Assembly (NCBI GenBank): GCA_016712275.1
Contig: JADJRI010000013.1
Coordinates: 1 to 64,000, forward strand
DNA: 64,000 bases
Origin: Planctomycetota bacterium
Lineage (GTDB): Bacteria; Planctomycetota; Phycisphaerae; UBA1845; UTPLA1
Direction: 5' to 3'
Positions 10,405-18,728 of this stretch are shown here, piece by piece. Made by a program: the position numbers and the translations under genes. The notes under the pieces were generated by a model. That model was not told the DNA's origin, searched no databases, and saw only the letters and a list, made by a program, of their open reading frames with translations. Positions within the stretch are counted from its first letter, which is position 1. Each line of letters begins with the position of its first letter.

Positions 10405-11195
10405 GCCGCCCCCTCCGCCCGCGCCTCGGGAACGCCGCTCAGCACATGCTCGCTCTGCCCGCACAATTTCAAAAAGATCTCGCTCAGCCGCCGCTTGCCC
10501 GATTGCGCCTGCAGCGTCGCCAGATCGCCGATCCCGACGAGCTTGCCGTCGTGAATCAGCCCATACTGATCGCACATCGCCTCGGCTTCATCGAGATAGT
10601 GCGTCGAAAGAATGATCGCCTTCCCCCGCGCCCCTTCGGCCCGGATGAAATCCAGCACCACGCGATTGGTCAGAACATCCAGCCCCAGCGTCGGCTCATC
10701 CATCACCAGAATCGGCGGGTCGCCCATCAACGCCCGGGCAATGTTCGTCCGCTGCTTCTGCCCGGTCGAAAGACCGCCGCAGCGCAGATCGGCAAACGTG
10801 CCCATGTCGAGCCATTCGATCAACTCGGCAATCCGCCGGCCAATGCCCGCGCGGTCCATGTCAATCAGCTCGCCGAAATACCGCAGCAGCTCGCGCGGCG
10901 TCAGCCGCTGATAAAGTCCGGTGCTCGCGGTGAGATAGCCCAGGCAGCGCTTGGCTTGTTCGCGCTGCAGCCGCACGTCAAAGCCGCTGAGCTTGGCATA
11001 ACCCGATGTCGGCGTGAGCAGACCGCTGAGCATGCGCAGTGTCGTCGTCTTCCCCGCCCCGTTCGGCCCCAATAGCCCATAAATCTGCCCCGGCGAAACC
11101 GTAAACGAAACCCCGTCGACGGCCCGCTTGTCGCCGCCCTCCGTCGTGGGAAAGAGCTTGGTCAGTTCGTGTACTTCAACGATGGGTTCGTGCAT
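10401..11195 (-). CDS. ABC transporter ATP-binding protein (NatA-like)
   Basis: A 264-residue ABC ATPase with Walker A GLLGPNGAGKTTTLRM, signature GLSTGQKQRTNIARAL, Walker B ILVMDEPTLGLD and the switch His in ILSTHYLDEAE. The ATG at 11195 is chosen because the conserved strand IVEVHELTKLF follows directly. The gene is first of a two-gene operon; its TGA overlaps the ATG of the permease. Together they form an ABC-2 exporter, with two copies of this subunit expected to energise the fused permease/protease. The Gly-rich, Ala-rich C-terminal tail is not conserved in the family as far as I can see. Confidence 0.9.
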   Translation of the reverse strand: MHEPIVEVHELTKLFPTTEGGDKRAVDGVSFTVSPGQIYGLLGPNGAGKTTTLRMLSGLLTPTSGYAKLSGFDVRLQREQAKRCLGYLTASTGLYQRLTPRELLRYFGELIDMDRAGIGRRIAELIEWLDMGTFADLRCGGLSTGQKQRTNIARALMGDPPILVMDEPTLGLDVLTNRVVLDFIRAEGARGKAIILSTHYLDEAEAMCDQYGLIHDGKLVGIGDLATLQAQSGKRRLSEIFLKLCGQSEHVLSGVPEARAEGAA

Positions 11196-11261
11196 GCGCT
11201 GGTTCTTACTCCAGCGGTAATGTAGCGGCAAAGCGATCAGTGCGCAAGCTCGGCCACTGGC

Positions 11262-11309
11262 AAAGTTTGATGTGGCACAGCCGCCTTCGGCTGTGCCACA
11301 TCAAACTTT
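11262..11309. repeat. Perfect 22-bp inverted repeat (TGTGGCAC hairpin)
   Basis: Arms 11262-11283 and 11288-11309 are exact reverse complements around the loop CCTT. The arm contains TGTGGCACAGCCG. It sits between the stop of the PQQ-propeller gene and the start of the ATPase gene, both on the minus strand. The same left arm is found at 460-479. Confidence 0.85.
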
Positions 11310-11401
11310 ACCAGTACCCAAGCCCGCCAAGGCAGTTGCGTTGACCTGCTTCAGCGACGCACTTTCCAAAGTTCAATCGACAAATCGAAAATTAGCCGGC
11401 G

Positions 11402-13694
11402 CTACTTCTTTTCCCCCAAATCCACCGCCATCACCTTCTCCCGATCCCGCAAATACAGCGTCCGCCCCACCAGTGTCGGCACCGTCCACGCATTCTTCTT
11501 CTGGCAAATCCCGCTTGCCTTGCCCAGCATGCGGAACTTCTCCGAATCCGCCTTCACCAGATACAGCGTGCATCCTCGTCCAGAACGATCAGCTTCCCGT
11601 CCGCATACAGCACGTTCGCCTTGGCGATGCCGCGCTTGCGCCAGCCGAATTCGCCGGTCTTCGCGTTCACGCACGCCAGAAACGCCGGACCGAAATCCCC
11701 GCTGCTGCCATAAATCCAGTCGCCCACGCGCACCGCGTCCGCATGCTGAATCTTCATCTTCGGGTTGAACCACGCCTCCTTCGCCGCGATCTGGCTGCCC
11801 GCCTTCGTCAGCGTCACCCCGCGCGAACCCATGCCATAGGCCGACGAAATAAACAGTGTGCCGTCCGACTCATTCCAGACCGGCGTCGTGATATTGGCCC
11901 CCACTGCGTCGGATGGTCCACGCTCCACGCCTGATTGTGATCCACCGCGTCGATACCCACCAGCGACTTCCCCGAAAACGCGACGATTTGCTCCACCCCT
12001 TCAAACTTGATCGGCACCAGCGTCGCATATCCCGGCTCGAATTCGCCGCCCGCCCATGCCACCGATCCGTCACTCTGGGCAAACGCCATCACCGACTTGC
12101 CCTTCTCCTTGCTCACCGGCAGCAAGATGTTTCCCTTATAGGCCACCGGGCTGGCGCCATACCCGCGCCCGAGCAGTTCCGCCTTGTATTCCTCGTGCAA
12201 GTCCTTCGACCATTCCACCTTGCCCGTTTTCTTATCGAGGCAGTTCAAAATGGCCGTGCACCCTACCGTGAATACCCGGTTGCCCACGATCAGAGGCGTG
12301 CTGTAGGGCCCCGAACCGAACTCCATCTGAAAACTCTTCGGCCACGGTGCCGCATACTTGTGTTCCCACAGCGTCTTTCCCGTCTTGGCATCCAGCGCCA
12401 CCACCACCTCGTCGCCCTTGAACGGATCCTCCTTGTCGCGCGCCGAATACATCGTGTACAGCGCATCCCCCTCGCACAGCACCGCCGAGTACCCGTCGCC
12501 CAGCTCGCGCTCCCACAGTTTCGCCGGACCCTCCTTCGGCCACCGGTTCGCCAGGCCCGTCGCATCGCTGCGGAAATTCCGGCTCGGCCCGCCCCACTGC
12601 GTCCACGCCACCGGCGCGTTCTCCGGCGTCACCGGATCGACCGGGCCCGCCATCGCCGCCGCCTCTTCGGCCTCTTCCCGCGCCTTCTTCTCGGCGATGC
12701 GCTTGGAAATCTCGCCCTTCTGCTTCAATCGGTCCGCAATCGAACCCACCGAATACGCCATCGTGAACTGGCCGTCGATCTTCATCAGCGGGGCCGTCGG
12801 CTCTTTCGTAAACCACGGCGGAATCTCCAACTTCGCCTTCATGTCGCGGGTGATATCGACAAACCGGCCCTGCGCAATGTCGAATTTCGCCACGCCGGCA
12901 AAAGTCGCGTCGATCTTGCCCAGCCGTTTGTCTTTCTCCGGCTTTTCGTCCGCGTCCTTTGCAACAACGCCCTTGAAGCTCACCACGGCGAATTCCCCGC
13001 CGCGCGCCTTTTCAATGCCATCCAGCTTGCACTCATAGGTCACATTCACCTTGCCCACCTGTGGATAGACATCCTTTTGCATCTTTTTCCACGTATCCCC
13101 CACTTTCAATTCCTTGTACGGATACAGAATCGTCGCCGTCTCGCCGATCACCGATTGAATCTGTGCATCCGTAAACTCGGCCTGCGCCAGCGACGACGCC
13201 ACATAATTCTGCTCGCCCATGGCCGTCAGCTTGTCGCGCACCGCCTGCCCGCCCTCCACGCTCTTGCCAAGTCCGTCCGCGCCAAGTGTGACGCGAAGCG
13301 TTGCATTGAGCAGCGGCCCGAAGGTGTCGCGATGCATCGGCGACGCCTCTTCATAGTCCGGCTCGTCGGTGTCATACAGGCTGCGCATGTTCGCCGAAAA
13401 CGACATGTCGCCCAGCAGACGGTCGATCGTCGCATCGATGATCGTGCTGCCGTCCTTCTGCGTCTCCCGCTGAATCAACCCAAATACCGACCGCGACTTG
13501 ATCTCCATCGGCTTGCCGTCCGGCCCATCCATCGTCTGCACGGCCGTCGAGTCGAATTCGACATAAACATCCCGCGGCCCATCGGCCTTCGGCTTCAGCA
13601 CAACACCATCGGCCGCGACGGCCGCCTGTGCAAAAGCAACAAGCGACGCCAATGTAAAAACGCACGATCGCAAAAAGGCGGATTTCATCGACAT
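11402..13694 (-). CDS. Secreted PQQ-like beta-propeller protein with DUF6263-like N-terminus, two apparent frameshifts
   Basis: Reconstructed length is about 765 residues. It starts at the ATG at 13694, preceded by AGGAG with 7-base spacing, with a signal peptide (LASLVAFAQAAVAAD). Residues about 25-330 resemble DUF6263 proteins. The rest is a PQQ_2-type propeller with repeated outer strands such as VVALDAKTGKTLWEHKY and LNCLDKKTGKVEWSKDL, similar to outer-membrane-assembly (BamB-like) and quinoprotein propellers. Catalytic PQQ dehydrogenase residues are not obvious, so a structural or binding role is as likely as oxidation. The frame breaks at the C5 run 11898-11902 (one base missing) and near 11571-11574 (one base missing); restoring each base gives a continuous propeller, so I treat both as sequence errors. 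Confidence 0.72.
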
Positions 13695-13890
13695 GATTGG
13701 GCTCCTGTTCACTTCGACTGGAAAACTCACAGCATCCTAATCGGAATGTCTCCACCTCTCCAGCCGCTCCTCCGGCCATTACACCAATCGCTCACCCGGC
13801 CAATCCACCAGCCGCTCCTCCAACTGCTCCTCCGACCATTCCACCCAGTCTCCAATACTCGCAACCCGCAACTCGCATCCCGAAACTCTC

Positions 13891-14490
13891 TCATGTGACA
13901 CGGCCGTCCCGGCTGTGAAACGCTCACCATGTAGCGTCGACTCAGCCCACCTGTCTCCAAAACTCGCCACTCGCATCCCGAAACTCTCGCATGTGGCACG
14001 GCCGTCCCGGCTGTGAACCGCCCACCATGTAGCGTCGACTCAGCCCACCTGTCTCCAAAACTCGCCACTCACCACTCGAAACTCGCAACCCGAAACCCTC
14101 GCATGTGGCACGGCCGTCCCGGCTGTGAACCGCCCATCATGTAGGGTGGCACGGCCGTCTCGGCTGTGAACCGCCCACCATGTAGCGTCGACTCAGCCCA
14201 CCTTTTTCCAAAACTCGCAACCCGCATCTCGCCACTCGAAACTCTCGCATGTGGCACGGCCGTCCCGGCTGTGAACCGCCCATCATGTAGGGTGGGCTCA
14301 GCCCACCTGTCTCCAATACTCGCAACTCGCAACTCGCAACCCGCCACTCACCACTCGAAACTCTCGCATGTGGCACGGCCGTCCCGGCTGTGAACCGCCC
14401 ACCATGTAGGGTGGGCTCAGCCCACCTGTCTCCAAAACTCGCATCCCGAAACTCTCGCATGTGGCACGGCCGCCCCGGCTGTGATTGCAA
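13891..14490. repeat. Array of about seven ~100-bp palindromic repeat units
   Basis: Units begin near 13891, 13989, 14101, 14144, 14248, 14367 and 14458. Each starts with TGTGGCACGGCCGTCCCGGC, an imperfect hairpin of the TGTGGCAC family, and most continue with a second palindrome around GTGGGCTCAGCCCAC and then degenerate text built from ACTCGCAA/ACTCGAAA words. Spacing is 40-120 bases and irregular. All minus-strand open frames through it are low-complexity artefacts. I see no gene between 13695 and 14500. Confidence 0.85.
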
Positions 14491-14525
14491 ATCTTGTACC
14501 CCAGCCACCCCCGGCCGCAGTCTTC

Positions 14526-14622
14526 AACGCCAACGGCGTTCCGCCTATAGCCCAGGGTTGATCGCGCACGCGATCTACCCTGGGTCACCATCCCCCACCC
14601 TCCATTCAACCCCAACGGGGTT
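14526..14622. repeat. Cluster of three short palindromes
   Basis: Three different hairpins follow each other: AACGCCAACGGCGTT at 14526-14540, a longer stem CCCAGGGT...ACCCTGGG with an inner GATCGCG/CGCGATC stem at 14551-14584, and AACCCCAACGGGGTT at 14608-14622. They have the look of REP-type extragenic palindromes and lie immediately next to the TGTGGCAC array. Confidence 0.65.
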
Positions 14623-14696
14623 GTGCCATGCACTTGGCATCCCAGCCGATGCGTTGAAAAACTGCCCGGCGAAATGCCAGCGCCAAATTTCGCCCC

Positions 14697-14880
14697 CCCC
14701 AGCCGCGGCAGCGGCGAAAGCATAAAGCCCACGTCGCAAGACGTGGGAAACCAATCGCGCCAAACCCCCAGCCGCGGCAGCGGCGAAAGCATAAAGCCCA
14801 CGTCGTAAGACGTGGGAAACCAATCGCGCCAAACCCCCAGCCGCGGCAGCGGCGAAAGAACAAACCCACGTCGCACGACG
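14697..14880. repeat. 69-bp tandem repeat, about 2.6 copies
   Basis: Copies start at 14701, 14770 and 14839 with AGCCGCGGCAGCGGCGAAAG and carry the hairpin CCCACGTCGCAAGACGTGGG. The 69-base period is a multiple of three, so a minus-strand frame stays open and gives a repeated 23-residue pattern, but its bias and context (REP-like palindromes) argue against a real protein. Confidence 0.8.
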
Positions 14881-14889
14881 CGGCCGGGT

Positions 14890-15209
14890 GGAAAGCCGCC
14901 CCAAATGGTGCTTTGAACAAACTCGGCGATCTCATTGGCGCCGTCGTAGTATTCATCCCGGCGGCCGAGCGCGTCGTATTTGTAATCCCCGATGGAAATC
15001 CCTCCGGCAATGACGCCGCTTAGCCGATTGTTGTGGTCATACTCGTAGGTATAGCTGCTGCCCCGATCGGCGCTGTAACCCAGCGTCAGATTCCCGCGCA
15101 GGTCATGGCCCTGTGAGACGGCCGCCTGGGTGGTCATCCGGTTGGCCTTGTCGTGGCCGTAGCCGAACATGCTGCGGCTCACTGCTTCGTTGACGAAGCC
15201 AATGCTCTC
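14890..15209 (-). pseudogene. Rhs/YD-repeat protein fragment
   Basis: The minus strand encodes about 100 residues with clear YD-repeat features: GNLTLGYSAD, YTYEYDHNNRLSGV and DYKYDALGRRDEYYDG. Full Rhs proteins have more than a thousand residues, a C-terminal core-closing DPxG motif and a toxin tip, none of which are joined to this piece. The frame is bounded upstream by an in-frame TGA (complement of 15210-15212) and runs downstream into the 69-bp repeats, so the fragment has no proper start or end. It is a remnant of a polymorphic toxin gene, consistent with the orphan toxin tip and immunity-like genes that follow. Confidence 0.75.
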
Positions 15210-15276
15210 TCATCCCGCGAGCGTCCGATGGGTTCCAGGAAAAATCCCGCCTGTCGCCGGCAGCGTCGCGTGTTTC

Positions 15277-15412
15277 CCCGGCGCCACCGGGGGAGCTGAT
15301 TCATCACGGAAACGCCTCTGCCAGCCATGCCACGCGGCCGGCGCAAGAGTTGCCGAAGCAGAGCGATGAATGCCCTGGGCGATTCGAAGGATGTTGTCGC
15401 GGAGGACTTGGT
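15277..15412. repeat. ~136-bp direct repeat, copy 1
   Basis: The segment from CCCCGGCGCCACCGGGGGAG to GTTGTCGCGGAGGACTTGG recurs at 16313-16450 with scattered substitutions, same orientation, about 1,036 bases apart. It flanks the low-GC gene at 15524-15955. Confidence 0.8.
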
Positions 15413-15523
15413 CTCGCTTGTCCCCTATCTCGCTCGGCGGCCTCAATAAAGTAGAATCTCGCCATTACGTCCTCAATTCGTTAAAATGAACATCAGTCGA
15501 GATTATTATGCCTACAGGGCATT

Positions 15524-15955
15524 CTAGCTATTTGTTTCACCGTCAATCAAAGACACATCCTGGGCGAAACAAACTAGAGTCCGGTTTGACGAAGTGAAGT
15601 AAATTTCATAATGTTTTATTTTTCCCGAAGCCCAAGCAAAGTGTTTGTTCCATGCTGCTGCTGCCTCTGAATCTTCGTGAACAACCAAATGGTTCAGGAC
15701 AATGGTCGGATCTGGACGTTTATACTTAATATCTAATATTGACACTCCCGGAACAGCGCTAATCATAAATGAACAGAATTTCTCGAACTTAAATGTCTTG
15801 CATGATAGAGAAGTAGAGGGTTCAGCATCGTCATATTGAACACTCACATACAAAGTCGAGTCTTTACTGCGAGTATTAACATCCGTCTCACCATAGGATG
15901 GCAACCATTCACGAAGGTTACTAAGTGATTTAGGTAGTCCTGAATTAAACGACAT
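15524..15955 (-). CDS. Small protein, candidate immunity protein of a degraded Rhs locus
   Basis: A 143-residue cytosolic-looking protein (MSFNSGLPKSLSNLREWLPS...) without signal peptide or membrane segment. The ATG at 15955 is selected because AGGAG stands just upstream; a longer frame from 16003 lacks this. I do not recognise a family. Its base composition is visibly richer in A and T than neighbouring genes, with many ATA, TTA and AAT codons, and it lies between Rhs fragments and between two direct repeats, all typical of immunity genes exchanged in polymorphic toxin loci. This role is inference from context only. Confidence 0.5.
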   Translation of the reverse strand: MSFNSGLPKSLSNLREWLPSYGETDVNTRSKDSTLYVSVQYDDAEPSTSLSCKTFKFEKFCSFMISAVPGVSILDIKYKRPDPTIVLNHLVVHEDSEAAAAWNKHFAWASGKIKHYEIYFTSSNRTLVCFAQDVSLIDGETNS

Positions 15956-16312
15956 ATTGACTCCTATTTGAAATCTAGGGACAGTCACCTGAATGACACA
16001 CATGTGGCACTAATCCAACAAGCGGACATTCTACTTTCCCACCCTTCTCGGCCGCCCGCTCGGTCCATCGGCCACTCCGACAGCATGATAGACTCGCCGT
16101 CGTTTTCGATCCATCGCCGAAGCCCGCACCACCGCCCGGCCTTCGAATCAACAAGAACCCCAACCGCCTCCCCAGTCCCCCGCCAACGCCGAACTTCCCT
16201 TCCACTTCCCGACCGCGCTGGGGCATTCCCCGCCCGTGCCGTGACCTCCCCCAGGCCGGTCGCGGCCATCCCCGGCGGCGTCGGGAGTGTCCCCGCCAGC
16301 GCCGGGGCCTCC

Positions 16313-16450
16313 TCCGGCGCCACCGGAGAAGTTAATTCATCACGGAAACGCCTCTGCCAGCCCTGCCACGCGGCTCGCGCAAGAGTTGCCGAAACAGGGC
16401 GATGAATGCCTTGAGCGATTCAATGGATGTTGTCGCGGAGGATTTCGGTC
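16313..16450. repeat. ~136-bp direct repeat, copy 2
   Basis: Second copy of the segment at 15277-15412, from TCCGGCGCCACCGGAGAAG to GTTGTCGCGGAGGATTTCGG. The stretch between the immunity-like gene and this copy (15956-16312) holds no convincing gene. Confidence 0.8.
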
Positions 16451-16699
16451 TTGAAAGCTGGGTGGTGCGTGACGGGCGTGAGCGCGTGGGCGTACTCGCT
16501 ATTTCCGTCACGTCGGCCAAGCAGGCAGCCGACGTAGCGGTAGGACGCCTGGTCCGCGCCATCCTTGTCGATGGCCGTGCAGCGATCGCGGGATGGGATG
16601 GTTGCGGCAAAGCGAAGATCGCGGCTCGTCAATTATTTGCACCGCGAAATGATGTGTCACAAGGCCGACCCAACCTACCGGACTAGTGGCATTAGGAAT

Positions 16700-17131
16700 T
16701 CATCCTGACACTCTTGAATTCTCCGCTTCTTGATCCATCAACTGCTTGTATCTCTCAAATACAGCGATAGCATCTTTGTCCCCATCTGTCAATTGGTCGT
16801 AATAGGCATTGCTATTCACCCATTCACTAAATGAAATTATCGGCATCATTCTATTATCGTTACCAATCGTGGAAATGCCAATTCTCCAATAAATCGAAAG
16901 ACGATCATCAATAATTCTAAAGAGTGGTGATGGATTCCAGATTGGGAAGTATGTGTAATCCTCATCACAAATGTAGTACCAAAGATGCCCGAGGTAGTGG
17001 GTAATTCCATATACCACGTATTCCCGTCCAATCTCGATCGAGAACACATGATCTCGCGATATCCCGAGTTCCGGTCTAATTAGTTCACTTGACAAGCACT
17101 CAGCATGTCTTGAAATGCACTTGATTCTCAT
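16700..17131 (-). CDS. Putative immunity protein paired with the Rhs toxin tip
   Basis: A 143-residue protein (MRIKCISRHAECLSS...) with an aromatic, acidic core (YYICDEDYTYFPIWNPSPLF) and the segment DDRLSIYWRIG. It resembles in style the small immunity proteins that follow Rhs toxins, but I cannot name an Imm family with certainty. It begins 34 bases after the stop of the orphan toxin tip on the same strand, exactly where the cognate immunity gene is expected. Like the gene at 15524-15955 it is rich in A/T codons compared with the surrounding genome, a sign of horizontal transfer. Confidence 0.6.
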   Translation of the reverse strand: MRIKCISRHAECLSSELIRPELGISRDHVFSIEIGREYVVYGITHYLGHLWYYICDEDYTYFPIWNPSPLFRIIDDRLSIYWRIGISTIGNDNRMMPIISFSEWVNSNAYYDQLTDGDKDAIAVFERYKQLMDQEAENSRVSG

Positions 17132-17165
17132 ATGGTGAACCGCGTAAAGTTCCGTACCGATGTTC

Positions 17166-17440
17166 TTACTTGATTTTCACTTGGCTGATTTCTCCGGTAA
17201 TGGTATTCATCATATAATGAACATTAACGTGAGAGCCTCCGGGCAATCTATAAATACTCTGCATCTTAACCCAACCGGCACCTTGATACAATGGGTCGCC
17301 AAATGGGCCTGGCATTATTATTTTACTTCGTTGCCTCCCATAGTCACAGCCTCCTGCATTGCAAGTTGTTCTGAAAGAGTCTGTGGTCCGGGGGCCGAAA
17401 AGGGGATAAGTCCAATTTCTGCCTCCTTTTGAGGAACCGG
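17166..17440 (-). pseudogene. Orphan Rhs C-terminal toxin tip, one apparent frameshift
   Basis: On the minus strand a frame with SAPGPQTLSEQLAMQEAVTM continues, after restoring one A in the run at 17321-17324, into a tail with GWVKMQSIYR, VNVHYMMNTITGEISQVKIK and a TAA. The pattern EQLAxQEA ... GWVKM ... VHYxxNxxTGE...KFK matches a common tip at the very C-terminus of many Rhs and related polymorphic toxins. No Rhs core precedes it and no good start codon is visible, although AGGAGG occurs near the beginning of the frame, so it is probably a displaced orphan tip kept beside its immunity gene. Toxic activity is unknown. Confidence 0.6.
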
Positions 17441-18652
17441 GGACAGGCGCCGAAATGCCGCACGCACGGCACTCTCCCTGGCCGAATCACGCCGCCTCGC
17501 TCTGAATCCGCACAGAATAATCAAACCTGTCCAACCCACCACCCCGCTCCCCCTCCACTGTTTTGACTTTTTGGCGTTTTGGCGTTTCTGCGTTTGCCCC
17601 AATTTTACATTCTCCATTCTCAATTCTACATTTCCCCTCAAAATCCATAACCCGTTCATCCACAACCCCATAAACCCCTTGCGGAGCGCTGAGCAAGATT
17701 TACAAGATGAAAGGACTATCCATGCCCCATTCCTCCACTCGACCCCTCGGCCCCTCGGACCCTTGACCCCTTTCCCGTCTCGGCGTTCGCTCCCTTTCGC
17801 TATTCAGCCTTTTCCAGCAATTTTCACCCCCGGAGTTTTTTTTGCAGGAAATGGCCTCCCCCGCAACCGCCCCGACACCGAACACTTTATGAACACACGA
17901 CTTACAAAATCGAAGCAAACTGAGTTTCAGCCGAAAATGAAACAGAATCAGCCATCGCCAACGCCCCCCATGTTCACTCCAAAACCGCATTTCGCGCCGA
18001 TGCCCGCCCCCGCAACCCATCCCCTCTTTTTTTTCATTCTTCATTTTACATTTTGCATTTCCACATCTCCCCCGTCCCCGCATTCACTCGGCTCCTTGGA
18101 CCCTTGGACTCTCGGACCCTTTTCACATTTCGGCGTTTCTACTCGAAACTCGCAACCCGTAACGCAATCATCCACAACCACATCCAAACATTCCCCAAAC
18201 CCGCCCGACAAGCCCTAATTCGCGCGCTATATTGAATCGGCCCGATGGATCGCGACGCCGCCGGAATGATCCATCGCATAAAGGGAAACAGGCCGCATGC
18301 TCGCAACCTGCCTCATCCTTCTGCTAAAGCAGTGCCTTAATACAGGCACCCTCGGCCGCGCCTTCGTGGCCGATGCCCGCCGGCTCGCCCGTTGCATCGC
18401 CGCCGAGCGCCGCCTGCGCAGCCAATTCGAAAAAGTCGCCGTCGCCCGCTTCGACCTCGAACTGCAAAAGGGCATGAAACAGCGCGACCGCGAAAAGCTG
18501 CGAAAAACCCTCCTCACCCTCCGCAAACTCTCGCTCGACGCCGTCGAGCCCGTTCCCGGCCTCCTGCCCCTCATCGGCCGGCTCAATGTCCTCGCCGCCT
18601 CCGATGTGCCGCAGGCATGTCACAAACAGGCCGCCCGCGCAGGCCCCATCCA
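17441..18652. other. Gene-poor, simple-sequence region
   Basis: From 17441 to about 18240 the plus strand is rich in C and T with recurring words (GGACCCTTGGA, ACATTTTGCATTTCC, GGCGTTTTGGCGTTTCTGCG, ACTCGAAACTCGCAACCCG), the last also present in the array at 13891-14490. I find no convincing gene. From about 18297 a plus-strand frame has gene-like codon use for some 110 residues (HRIKGN..., RDREKLRKTLLTLRKLSLD) but has no stop before running antisense through the tadC gene, so I do not call it. Confidence 0.5.
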
Positions 18653-18694
18653 CAAAAAAGAGCGGCCGGGCAATAAAATCGCCAGGCCGCTCTT
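18653..18694 (-). terminator. Rho-independent terminator of the Tad operon
   Basis: On the minus strand AAGAGCGGCC pairs with GGCCGCTCTT (18685-18694 with 18658-18667), with an inner GGC/GCC extension, followed at once by a run of T. It lies 35 bases after the tadC stop codon and is the clearest intrinsic terminator in the window. Confidence 0.88.
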
Positions 18695-18728
18695 CAAATT
18701 CTCCGGAATCAAATCCGCGTCGGCTGCC

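Noticed and set aside
11913..13898. 661-residue plus-strand frame rich in Arg, His and Leu
   Set aside because: It is antisense to the PQQ-propeller gene and has no domain features; such shadows are common in this GC-rich DNA.
13891..14490. CRISPR-like array
   Set aside because: Units are irregularly spaced (40-120 bases), the repeats are long palindromes and the intervening text is itself repetitive; no cas genes are near.
14298..14890. Continuation of the Rhs fragment as a long minus-strand protein
   Set aside because: The frame only stays open because of the 69-bp period and the palindromic array; the sequence is low-complexity and unlike Rhs.
18297..18650. Plus-strand frame with gene-like codon use and a helical, basic sequence
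   Set aside because: It has no stop before running antisense through the whole tadC gene and passes through the Tad terminator; no family recognised.
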